Positions 16,030 through 23,955 of a stretch of DNA of 64,000 nucleotides are shown here, one piece after another; the stretch's first letter is position 1; each line of letters starts with the position of its first letter. Under the pieces are notes generated by a model that was not told the DNA's origin, made no database searches, and saw only the letters and a program-made list of their open reading frames with translations. Position numbers and translations under genes: made by a program. The DNA is from Streptomyces microflavus. GTDB lineage: Bacteria > Actinomycetota > Actinomycetes > Streptomycetales > Streptomycetaceae. Where the stretch lies: the NCBI RefSeq assembly GCF_014650075.1, contig NZ_BMUG01000008.1, forward strand, positions 186,001 to 250,000, written 5' to 3'.

Positions 16030-17520
16030 GTGGGTTCGACGACCTCACCCCGGCACCCGCGGCGGCTCATATGCCTGCTCAGCACCGCGCTTCTCCTCGC
16101 TGCCTGCCAGAGCGGGAAGAGCGACGACCGGCCCGGGCCCGACGTCCGCGCCATGCAGTGGCGGCAGATCCCCCTCACTGAACTGCCTTCCGCGTTCTTC
16201 GGAGTATCGGCCCGCTCGCTCGTCGCATCGAAGGACGGATTCCTCCTCGCTGTCCGGCCGCAGAGCGGCCGATCCGAGCTGTACCGGTCCACCGACGGCC
16301 TCTCATGGAAGCCGTCCCGCCCCTCGGCCGAGCAGATGACGGTCGATGTACTCGCCGGACAGGACGGTGACGTGATCGCCGGTGGCCGCCTCTTCGCGGA
16401 CGGCGAGGAAGTTCCGGCGACCATGCGCTATCGCGGCGAGGGAAGGTGGCGCAAGACCGAGCTGCTGCCTGACGGGACGTCCTCGGACGTCGTGCTCGCC
16501 ACGGCCCAGGGGACGCGCGGCTCCGTCGTGGTCGGGCACGACGGCGGGCCGTTCGAAGCAGGGAGTGGTCAGAAGAAGGGCCGTAGCCTGCGCGTCTGGG
16601 GCTCGACAAGGCAGGACGCCTTCGGGCCTCCGCACGAAGTCGTCTGCCCCCAGTGGCCGGACCAGCCGCCGGAGGTCGAGGCCCTCGTGGACGAGGACGG
16701 CTTCACCGTATGGGCGCGGTGCCGGGACGCCTGGGGTACCTCGGCCACCTTCACCCTCGAAAGTTCCGATGGCGAGACCTGGCACAAGGAACAGCGCCAC
16801 CCAGCACCCCTGGCCCCGCGTGCGGACGCGACGAGCCCGTCGAAGGGAGCCCGGGTCGGCCAGATCGTCCCGTGGAAGGGCGGGTACCTGGCCCTGGGGT
16901 CGGCTGAGTCGCCGGCCAGGACTACCGGCGCCCTGTGGTACTCACCGGACGGGAGTCATTGGACCAGGGCGACCAGTGGCGAGGACGGCTTCGCTCAGTC
17001 GGTGCGGGTGGACGCCGCCGCCGAGTACGCCGGCACCCTGCTCGCCTTCGGCACCGATCCGGCACCAGACGGACACCCACCCGTGCGCACCCGGGTGTGG
17101 CTGGGCACCCCGTCCGGGCGGCCGGCGAAACCGATCCCTGCCAAGGGCGAGGGACTGCAGGCGGTGTCCGGCACGTGGAGCTGGGCCCAGGCCACCCTGA
17201 AGGTCTCAAGGGAAGGCAGGTTCACCTACCGCTACCGCGTCATGCGCGACTGCGCCACCGACGCCCCGCCCTGCGACGATGTGACCACATCCACCTGGGG
17301 CGGGATCGTCACCGGCACACTCGCCGAAGGTCCTCGTGGGGCCGTGCAGGGCAGGGTGAGTTCTTCCAACATGCCTGAGAAGCGCCACGCCCCAGGCTCT
17401 TCGGTCAGGGTCACCCGCGAGGCTTACGACGCCGTCGGTCTCAGCATCGGCCCCTCGGTGGTGGGCATCTTCTGCCGCCCCAACGCCTACGACGAACGCT
17501 GCCATGACGTACATGGATGA
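16030..17520 (+). CDS. Secreted beta-propeller lipoprotein, divergent to WD40/Lon operon
   Basis: I chose GTG 16030, preceded by AAGGAGAG, which gives 496 aa. Lipobox LLAAC follows a typical signal (RRLICLLSTALLLAACQSG), so the protein is lipid-anchored outside the cell. The repeating motifs LYRSTDGLSWKPS, FTLESSDGETWHKE and LWYSPDGSHWTRA are sialidase/BNR-type Asp-box blades (S-x-D-G-x-x-W), which point to a beta-propeller from about residue 40 to 360. The C-terminal 120 residues are beta-rich with paired cysteines (RDCATDAPPCDD; FCRPNAYDERC). It shares the lipoprotein-propeller design of the divergent operon's second gene, so it may recognise the same surface ligand. No catalytic residues were identified. 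Confidence 0.82.
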   Translation: MGSTTSPRHPRRLICLLSTALLLAACQSGKSDDRPGPDVRAMQWRQIPLTELPSAFFGVSARSLVASKDGFLLAVRPQSGRSELYRSTDGLSWKPSRPSAEQMTVDVLAGQDGDVIAGGRLFADGEEVPATMRYRGEGRWRKTELLPDGTSSDVVLATAQGTRGSVVVGHDGGPFEAGSGQKKGRSLRVWGSTRQDAFGPPHEVVCPQWPDQPPEVEALVDEDGFTVWARCRDAWGTSATFTLESSDGETWHKEQRHPAPLAPRADATSPSKGARVGQIVPWKGGYLALGSAESPARTTGALWYSPDGSHWTRATSGEDGFAQSVRVDAAAEYAGTLLAFGTDPAPDGHPPVRTRVWLGTPSGRPAKPIPAKGEGLQAVSGTWSWAQATLKVSREGRFTYRYRVMRDCATDAPPCDDVTTSTWGGIVTGTLAEGPRGAVQGRVSSSNMPEKRHAPGSSVRVTREAYDAVGLSIGPSVVGIFCRPNAYDERCHDVHG

Positions 17521-17572
17521 GGCTGGTACAACGCAAGGGTGGCACGGCAGTAGCGGAGCAACGGAGCACAGA

Positions 17573-17755
17573 GTCCGGCGACTGGGCGCGACCACCCGGG
17601 CCCTCGCCGAGGCCCGCACCGACCCCGACTTCGTTCTCATCGCCCGTACGGACGCCATCGCGACCGAGGGCCTGGACGCGGCGATCGAACGCGCCCACGC
17701 CCACGCGGAGGCCGGCGCGGACGTGATCTTCGTGGAGGCTCCGGAGATGCGGCAG
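17573..17755 (+). pseudogene. Fragment of isocitrate lyase/PEP mutase-family gene
   Basis: About 60 codons match the core of 2-methylisocitrate/isocitrate-lyase-family enzymes, including FVLIARTDAIATEGLDAAI and GADVIFVEAPE, in the frame ending at 17995. Sequence on both sides is unrelated, so neither end of the roughly 280-residue enzyme remains. It overlaps no functional start or stop of that family and is a gene relic. Confidence 0.75.
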
Positions 17756-17891
17756 ACCTCTGCCAGGAAGCTTTTCGGACAGGCAGCGGATCATTGCCCG
17801 CCCCGATCGACCCCTGAGGTAGTACGGCGGGCGGCTACTTCAGGAGCACCGCCGAGCACGAACGCGAGAGAATTCACCCCGGCCTCCAGGG

Positions 17892-18722
17892 TCACCTCTT
17901 TTCCGGCTCCGGGCCCGTACCCGCATCCGTCCGCAGCTTCAGCACTGGCAAGTTCGCCCACTTCCCCCGCATCGCCATTCCTGTGTCATACGTGACCAAC
18001 TGCGCTGACCCGGCCGCGATCGTGTGCACGGCAAGGGCCCGGTCCACGATCTCGTCATCCTCGTCCGGGAGCCGCACATGCCCCGGGTTGTCGAAGAGCA
18101 CCTCGACCTTCACCCGTCCCAGGCGCTCATTGCTCTCCAGGAGCCGGTCCAACACCGCGAGGCTGTACCCGGCCCGCCACCGGACCTGCCTGTCCCTCGA
18201 CTCCTTCAGCCGGTCCAGCTCATCGACAACCACCATCGGCACCGTCACCCGAACCGCTTCAGCTCCAGCGCCCGCCAGCACAAAGAAGTCAGTGTCCTCC
18301 AGCTTCGTCTCATGCTTGATGAACACACTGGTGTCGAGCACAAGCACGGAAGTCATAGCCGGCCAACGCCGCATCTGCCCCTGGAAAGCACCCACCGCCG
18401 CCTCCAGAGCGACTACACGCTCCCTAACCTCGTTGGCGAGGAGCCCGTTCACCAACCGCTGCTGGTCACTGCCTGCCAGATGCCCCACACCATCCAACAG
18501 GGACTGATACATCCGAGTCCTGATCAGACGATTGATGTCGCTCGCACTGATCTGGCCGACCAACAGGCGCAGGGAATCGTTGGCCCACTCCAGGTAAGCC
18601 AGGAGACGGCCGTAGGCGGAGCTGTGGTGCTGCGAGTCCAGGTTTCCCGCGGCAACAAAGACGGATCGCAAAGCGCTGAGCACGTTGTCCCGGTGGGTTC
18701 CGGGTATCGGAGTGACGATCAT
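17892..18722 (-). CDS. PIN-domain protein with N-terminal helical domain
   Basis: The C-terminal half (residues 125-262) is a PIN-type nuclease fold: LVLDTSVFIKH with Asp130, MVVVDELDRLKES with Glu168, then PDEDDEIVDRA around Asp223/227 and LVTYDTGMAMRGK with Asp246. These are the acidic residues that bind metal in single-strand RNases. The DTSVFI / vDELDrLK / vTyD.gm pattern is closest to PINc/PhoH-associated types rather than short VapC toxins. The N-terminal 120 residues form a separate helical domain I do not recognise. No antitoxin-sized gene is next to it, so a classic VapBC pair is unlikely. An RNA-cleaving role is inferred from the family. Confidence 0.8.
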   Translation of the reverse strand: MIVTPIPGTHRDNVLSALRSVFVAAGNLDSQHHSSAYGRLLAYLEWANDSLRLLVGQISASDINRLIRTRMYQSLLDGVGHLAGSDQQRLVNGLLANEVRERVVALEAAVGAFQGQMRRWPAMTSVLVLDTSVFIKHETKLEDTDFFVLAGAGAEAVRVTVPMVVVDELDRLKESRDRQVRWRAGYSLAVLDRLLESNERLGRVKVEVLFDNPGHVRLPDEDDEIVDRALAVHTIAAGSAQLVTYDTGMAMRGKWANLPVLKLRTDAGTGPEPEKR

Positions 18723-18855
18723 CAGCGGATGATGTCAGGCCAACCCGACCGCTGCAGAACTTTCGTAGACCTCGCTTTCCGGCTATAGGCATGCTCCGCA
18801 GTTGTCTACGTTGCCGACCCTCGACTCGACCAACCTCCGTTAAGACAACCGTCAC

Positions 18856-19100
18856 GTTATCTGGTCGCGCCCCCACTAATCGGTCGTCGAAGGGCTTCGC
18901 ATGGCGGACACGACATATGCCCGCACCTGGTCCGGTTGGGCATATGTGGCGTTCGTCCTGGACGTGTACGCGCGGATGATCGTCGGCTGGCGGGTCGCGA
19001 ACCACATGCGAACGGAACTGCCGCTGGAAGCTCTGGAGACCGGCTCGCAGACATCGGTGCCTTCGCCTCCGTCGGGTCGGGCGCGAACGAGGGAGCCTTC
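18856..19100 (+). pseudogene. Degraded IS3-family transposase fragment
   Basis: From 18901 the frame reads ADTTYARTWSGWAYVAFVLD and WRVANHMRTELPLEALE, the start of the IS3 OrfB integrase core. In another frame about 120 bases later (19040-19085), LADIGAFASVGS gives a downstream segment of the same domain. The sequence between them in intact copies is missing. An upstream frame gives a scrambled 'APTNR' region. Frame changes and deletion make it inactive. Confidence 0.75.
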
Positions 19101-19304
19101 TGGCGAAGCAAGGAGCAGACCCCGCACTCCGCCTGAACCAAGACCACCGGACTCTACGAAACTCGGGGCAGCTCAGGGTGTGCGGCAGGGGCGTCAGGGC
19201 GGGGCGGGCGGGCCAACCAGGCCCGTTGTCAGTAGCGTCCGGCAGAATCCGCTTCACCGACGCCACCATGACCTGGCGTCGCCCGGTAGGAGAAGAGGGT
19301 TCCT

Positions 19305-21149
19305 GTGCGTGAACTGCCCATGTTCGAACGCCTTTATCCCGATGTCCAGTTGACGTCCCCCTCGGAGAGGTTCGTGCTGCGGTGCGACTCGGAGGGTATC
19401 GCCGTGGTCACGGACACCGACCGAGGTCAGGTCGTCTGGCGGGCGGGCGCGGCCGGCCGGCTATTGCTCGGACACGGGTACGAGGTCGTCGTCGAGGGCG
19501 GGGAGGACGACGACACGGTGTGGCGCTCCGGTTTCGCCGCGCCCGGGGCGCAGTACCTCATCCTCACGGACGCCGGAGAGCTGGAACTCCTGGACCGCTC
19601 CCACGTCCGCCTCGGCAACATACGCACCGGACTCACCCACCCTGTGCCGCTCGGGGACGCGGCGCCCGCGGCTGCCATCACCCGGGATGCGTATCTGGTC
19701 AGGGAGGAGAAGATGCGGCGGACGGTGGCCCGCGAGCAGGGCGGATGGCTGCGGGTCTGCGAGTACGGGAAGGGCGGGGGTATGAGCTACGCGCTGACCC
19801 GTCCGCTGGTCGACTGGTTCGAACAGGAGGACACCGTGCTCACCTGGCGCCGGCACCTGGCGGGTGGTTCGAAATCCAAAAGCCTGATGCTGTGCCTGGT
19901 CGACTCCGACGGGACCGTCCTGTGGCACGAGGGCACCCAACGCCCGCAGGGACCGGTCCCCCCGGGAGAGCCCTACGCGTACGGTGGGCCCGCACTGGAG
20001 GCGGGAGGGCGCCTGCGCAACCAGTCCCTGACGTCTCCCGCAGGTACGCACACACTGGCCCACCAGGGCAACGGCGACCTGACTCTGTACTGCCACACCG
20101 AGCGCCGTGCCGTGTGGTCGACCGGCACGGGGTGGGTGGACGGAGGATGGGCCGAGCTCTCCGAGGACGGGGTCCTCTCGGTCCGCAACACCCATGGTGT
20201 CCCGGTGTGGAGCTCCGGCCCATCCGGTTCGGGGGCCCGCCGGCTCGTGGTCGGAGATGACGGCCGTGCCGAACTGCTTGACGTGGACGGCCGGTCGGTG
20301 TGGTCCACAGGCACACACACGGCGTGCCACGGCCCCACGGCCGACGCCCCGCGGGGCGCCGTGCTGCGCCGAGGACAGACGCTCGGACGGCACTCCCTCA
20401 CCTCCCCCGGCGGAAGCACCGTGCTCGGACACTGGGACGAACGCCGCCTCGTTCTGTTCGGGGCCGACCAGACCTGGCTCTGGTACGCGCACCTCGGCGA
20501 AGCGGCCGAGCCCGGACTGCGGCTCGACGAGGACGGCATGCTGCGCGTTCTCGGCGACGAACGCCCACCGCTGGGCGGACCGGCCGACGAACTGCGTGTC
20601 GAGGAGGGCGGAGTGATCCTGTGCCGTGCCGACGGCACCATCGTCTGGCGTGACGGCGAGGCGGTGGCCGAGCACGCCGCCGCCCCGAACCCGCACGCAA
20701 AGGGAGGGCTCGTGAAGAGCCTGCCGGACACGGACGAGACCCTGCTGATCCGCACCGACTTCTCCGACCCGACCGCTTGGCAAGCCCTGCTCACGACCGT
20801 CACGACACCGAACCAGGACGGCTTCCTGGCGAACGTCCACCCAGTGGACGAACTCGCCTATCGCGACCTGACGACCGAACAGATCCTCTCGGCCGCACGC
20901 GAGCTGGACACCGACCTTCTCATCGTGGCCGACAAGACCTCCCTCACGGCGCCGGAGATGCCGCTGCTGGCCCTCCTGCTCATCGACGAGAACGACGAAT
21001 GTAGGGAGGGTGAGGCCAGGCAGGAGCACGGCCAACTCCGAGTCGTAGCCGCAGAACTGTGGTCGGTCGTGAACAATATCTCCCTCGCCAACATGGATTG
21101 GGAGGACTTCGAGAACGCCACCGACAACGGTGTCTTCCGGGGCTTCTGA
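19305..21149 (+). CDS. B-lectin-repeat protein with DUF6924-like C-terminus
   Basis: The 614-aa protein starts at GTG 19305, behind GGAGAAGAGGG. Repeats such as LTSPAGTHTLAHQGNGDLTLY, VWSTGTGW and LTSPGGSTVLGHWDERRLVLF fit bulb-type mannose-binding (GNA-like) lectin blades, covering at least residues 230-440; the first 200 residues contain poorer copies. There is no signal peptide or membrane helix, which is odd for a lectin and suggests it stays in the cytosol. The last 140 residues (LLIRTDFSDPTAWQALL; LLIVADKTSLTAPEMPLLALLLIDE) resemble the DUF6924 domain often fused in Streptomyces proteins of unknown role. Substrate and function are not known. Confidence 0.75.
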   Translation: MRELPMFERLYPDVQLTSPSERFVLRCDSEGIAVVTDTDRGQVVWRAGAAGRLLLGHGYEVVVEGGEDDDTVWRSGFAAPGAQYLILTDAGELELLDRSHVRLGNIRTGLTHPVPLGDAAPAAAITRDAYLVREEKMRRTVAREQGGWLRVCEYGKGGGMSYALTRPLVDWFEQEDTVLTWRRHLAGGSKSKSLMLCLVDSDGTVLWHEGTQRPQGPVPPGEPYAYGGPALEAGGRLRNQSLTSPAGTHTLAHQGNGDLTLYCHTERRAVWSTGTGWVDGGWAELSEDGVLSVRNTHGVPVWSSGPSGSGARRLVVGDDGRAELLDVDGRSVWSTGTHTACHGPTADAPRGAVLRRGQTLGRHSLTSPGGSTVLGHWDERRLVLFGADQTWLWYAHLGEAAEPGLRLDEDGMLRVLGDERPPLGGPADELRVEEGGVILCRADGTIVWRDGEAVAEHAAAPNPHAKGGLVKSLPDTDETLLIRTDFSDPTAWQALLTTVTTPNQDGFLANVHPVDELAYRDLTTEQILSAARELDTDLLIVADKTSLTAPEMPLLALLLIDENDECREGEARQEHGQLRVVAAELWSVVNNISLANMDWEDFENATDNGVFRGF

Positions 21150-21613
21150 CCTCGGCAGGATCGAAGGGGCGTCCCGAAACACATCAGATGAGTCGAGCAC
21201 CCTCCGTCCATGGCGACGGCACACGGTGGGCGTGCCGTCCACGCGGGCGATTCGTCGGCGTCATGCCGGGGCGTCGTCCCGACCCTGAGCTACAGCGGAA
21301 CGTGCTCGGGCCCCGTTCGGAGTCGGAGAGGTCATTGGAGCAGCCTATTTCCACCACAAATCGCAGTTGGTCCATGAATCAGATGTTTCGCCTGTGGGCT
21401 GCGTTTGCAGGTGGGAGGACACCGGGTGAGGGTTGAGGGGTCCAGGAATTCCTTGGGGTGCAATCCAACATCTCGGCAGGGGTCCCGGAGGGGAGGGGGC
21501 AGCCATGACCGACATGGCAATGACGTCATTGCGAACGGCTCCCTGAGCCGGCGCCGGTGGCTCAAAAGTTGCGAGTACGCGAACCGGGCAGGTGGAAGTT
21601 AAGGAGACCCCAG
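21150..21613. other. Intergenic region upstream of ABM gene
   Basis: I see no gene in these 464 bases. The only notable element is the perfect 16-base palindrome at 21517-21532. The ribosome-binding site AAGGAGA at 21601 belongs to the downstream gene. Confidence 0.5.
21517..21532. promoter_or_regulatory. Perfect palindrome GCAATGACGTCATTGC
   Basis: Sixteen bases read identically on both strands without a spacer. It sits 81 bases before the ABM-domain gene and is A/T-richer than its surroundings. A dimeric regulator site is likely; a chance palindrome of this length is improbable in one promoter region. The regulator is not identified. Confidence 0.5.
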
Positions 21614-21922
21614 ATGGCTACGCAGGTCAGCAAAGCGGTCCTGGTACGGCTTCAAGCCCTCCCCGGCAGGGAGGACGACGTCCGCGACTTCCTGAATCAG
21701 GGGTTGTCAATCGTTGAGGGGGAGCCCGGGACGGTGAGGTGGTTCGGAATCAAGTTCGGACCCTCGTCGTTCGGGATCTTCGATGCTTTTCCCGACGACG
21801 ACGGGCGCCAAGCACACCTGTCGGGCGCGGTCGCGCAGGCGCTCAGCCAGAAATCGGGTGAGCTCTTCGAGGAACCCACGATCGAGCTGATCGATGTGGT
21901 CGTGGAGAAGCAGCCCGCTTAA
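21614..21922 (+). CDS. ABM (antibiotic biosynthesis monooxygenase) domain protein
   Basis: The 102-aa protein starts at ATG 21614 behind AAGGAGA. It is a single ferredoxin-like ABM fold: KAVLVRLQALPGREDDVRDF at the first strand and helix, EGEPGTVRWFGIKFGPSSFGIFDAFPDD in the middle, then LFEEPTIELIDVVVEK. ABM proteins are small dimers; some oxidise polyketide or heme substrates, many act in stress responses with no assigned reaction. The neighbouring genes are acetate kinase and stress genes, not biosynthesis genes, so a stress role is more likely. No catalytic residues can be confirmed. Confidence 0.85.
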   Translation: MATQVSKAVLVRLQALPGREDDVRDFLNQGLSIVEGEPGTVRWFGIKFGPSSFGIFDAFPDDDGRQAHLSGAVAQALSQKSGELFEEPTIELIDVVVEKQPA

Positions 21923-22154
21923 GACCCCGTGAGGACGGGCCAGGGTGACGCGTCACTTCCCGGGCGGGGCCGAGGCTCCAGGAACGTGTAGCTCGAAGCA
22001 GGCTCCGCTGGTCCGGAAGGCGACTCCCTCGGCGGACCGTCCTGTTCTCTGCGTTGACTGATCGGGTACCCAGTGCCGGAGCGAGGGAGCCCATCACGAC
22101 AGTCATGAATCCTCTTTCGAGGGATGCTCGCGGAACGACGGAGAGGATCGGAGT

Positions 22155-23267
22155 GTGCGTACACGAACCAGCCCGGTACTGGTGGCTGACGCCGGGTCAT
22201 CGAGCCTGCGTCTGACGGTCTTCGGCGACGGTGGTCACGTCCTCAACGAACACCACAGTGAGTCCCCGCCGGGTAAAGGGGCGACCCAGGCGCTGCGGCA
22301 GTTCCTGAAGGAAGGACCGCCTCCTGCAGCTGCGGGACACCGTATCGTCCACGGGGGACCGGAGCTGCGCAGCCACACTCTGCTGGACGACGCTGTCCGT
22401 GCCCGCTTGACCCAGGTGGCAGACCTCGCGCCCTTGCACGTCCCGCAAGCACTGACCGTGGTGGACGCGGCCCGGGATCTGCTGCCGGGAGTTCCCCATG
22501 TCGCCTGTTTCGACACCGTCTTCCACTCCGGCCTGACCGCCGCGGCAAGGGAGTACGCGGTGCCTGCCGATTGGCGCCACACGTACGGACTGCGCCGCTA
22601 CGGCTTCCACGGCCTCTCCTACGCCTGGGCGCTGGCCCGGACGGCTGAACTCCTCGGCCGCCGCCCCGAGCAGCTGCACCTGGTGATGGTGCACCTTGGG
22701 GGTGGCTGCTCCGCTTGCGCGGTCCGCGACGGGCGCAGTGTCGACACGACGATGGGCTTCACGCCTTTGGAGGGGCTGGTGATGAGTCGTCGCAGCGGCA
22801 GCATCGACCCCGGTGCCCTGACCTGGCTGCTCACACGGAAGAATCTGCCTGCGAACGAGATCGAGGACGTTCTGAATCGGAGGTCCGGTCTGCTCGCCCT
22901 GTCGGGCACATCGGGCGACACGCGGGACCTGGTCCGCAGTCGGACGGCAGGCGATGAGCGCGCCGCACTCGCCCTGGACGTCTTCACCCACCAGTGCCGA
23001 CGCGGCATCGCCGGGATGGCCGCATCCCTGAGCCGCCTGGACGCTCTCGTCTTCACCGGCGAGATCGGCGAGGATCAGCCCGAGGTTCGTGAGGAGGTGT
23101 GCGCCGACCTGTCCGTGTTCGGCCTCACGGGCGGCCTGCGACCACTGGTCGCCGAACGCCCCGAGATCGTCAGTGAGCCCGGCGCCCGTGTCCCCGTCGT
23201 GGTCATCCCCACGGGAGAGGCCCAGCAGATCAATGTCGAGACCCGGGCTCTTCTGGATCGCGGCTGA
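22155..23267 (+). CDS. ackA: Acetate kinase
   Basis: It converts acetate and ATP to acetyl phosphate and ADP, or the reverse to gain ATP during overflow or oxygen-limited growth. The ASKHA fold is evident: VLVADAGSSSLRLTVF at the N-terminus, GHRIVHGG near residue 60, FDTVFHSGL, YGFHGLSYAW, MVHLGGGCSACAV, and the long MGFTPLEGLVMSRRSGSIDPG signature. Its 370 aa are slightly short of the usual 400. The GTG start at 22155 follows GGAG at a short distance. No phosphotransacetylase gene is adjacent, unlike the usual pta-ackA pair, so its acetyl-phosphate partner must lie elsewhere. A small perfect palindrome, GTGACGCGTCAC, lies upstream at 21945-21956. Confidence 0.95.
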   Translation: MRTRTSPVLVADAGSSSLRLTVFGDGGHVLNEHHSESPPGKGATQALRQFLKEGPPPAAAGHRIVHGGPELRSHTLLDDAVRARLTQVADLAPLHVPQALTVVDAARDLLPGVPHVACFDTVFHSGLTAAAREYAVPADWRHTYGLRRYGFHGLSYAWALARTAELLGRRPEQLHLVMVHLGGGCSACAVRDGRSVDTTMGFTPLEGLVMSRRSGSIDPGALTWLLTRKNLPANEIEDVLNRRSGLLALSGTSGDTRDLVRSRTAGDERAALALDVFTHQCRRGIAGMAASLSRLDALVFTGEIGEDQPEVREEVCADLSVFGLTGGLRPLVAERPEIVSEPGARVPVVVIPTGEAQQINVETRALLDRG

Positions 23268-23440
23268 GACGAGCCGAGGCACGGCGCGACCAGGGGGCGA
23301 GGAGGTGGTGAACGGCCGCCATGATGACGTCGTGGAGGATGGCGACCAGGGCTTCAGTTCGAACCCCATCAGCTGTTGGCACCGCCGCTGGAGCTTCCCG
23401 CACACGATTGTCCAGCGTCAGTGCTGACCGCGCGGGGATG

Positions 23441-23773
23441 TCAGGCGTTGCTCACACCGACGTCCGTGGCGCCGGCCCGGCGTTCGGTGATGGAGCGGTA
23501 CAGGGCTCCGAGCGCGGTGGCCTGGACGATGGCACCGATGGGAATGCCTATCAGTCCGACGGGACCGGCCACGAGGAACAGCATCGAGGTCGGTGCGGTG
23601 GCCAGGACCGCCCACAACCCGGCGAAGCTGGCGTCTCCGGAGGAGGACGCGGAGACGCCGTCGATGGTCACCCACACGCACACCGCAAGGACAACGCCCA
23701 GATACCCCAGAGCCAGCGGGTTGACCAGGTAGTGGCGGAGAGTCTGAGGCGGCGAACGAGGATTCTTGTCCAT
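23441..23773 (-). CDS. SCO4225-type small membrane protein
   Basis: The ATG at 23773 is preceded by AGGAGAT and gives 110 aa. After LRHYLVNPLALGYLGVVLAV comes a pattern of three hydrophobic helices (about residues 20-38, 50-70, 72-95), with the conserved turn LATAPTSMLFL. Streptomyces proteins with this pattern are known as SCO4225-family membrane proteins; function unknown. It lies between acetate kinase and the PucR-type regulator, on the regulator's strand but 182 bases downstream of it. Confidence 0.8.
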   Translation of the reverse strand: MDKNPRSPPQTLRHYLVNPLALGYLGVVLAVCVWVTIDGVSASSSGDASFAGLWAVLATAPTSMLFLVAGPVGLIGIPIGAIVQATALGALYRSITERRAGATDVGVSNA

Positions 23774-23955
23774 GGCGGATCTCCTGGAGGTACCGGAATG
23801 CCCGGTGTGGTGGCCGATGTGCTGATGATCCGAACGATGCCGTGCGCCGACATCCGCCACATGAGTAGCCATACTCACGTTCCCCCCGCTCTCGGCCAGG
23901 TTCCCGCACACCGGGGCGGTTGAGGTCTGCCGTTGGCGTACTCCGGTGTGAAGCA

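Noticed and set aside
17892..18722. VapBC toxin-antitoxin pair
   Set aside because: The PIN protein is too long and no antitoxin-like gene overlaps or adjoins it.
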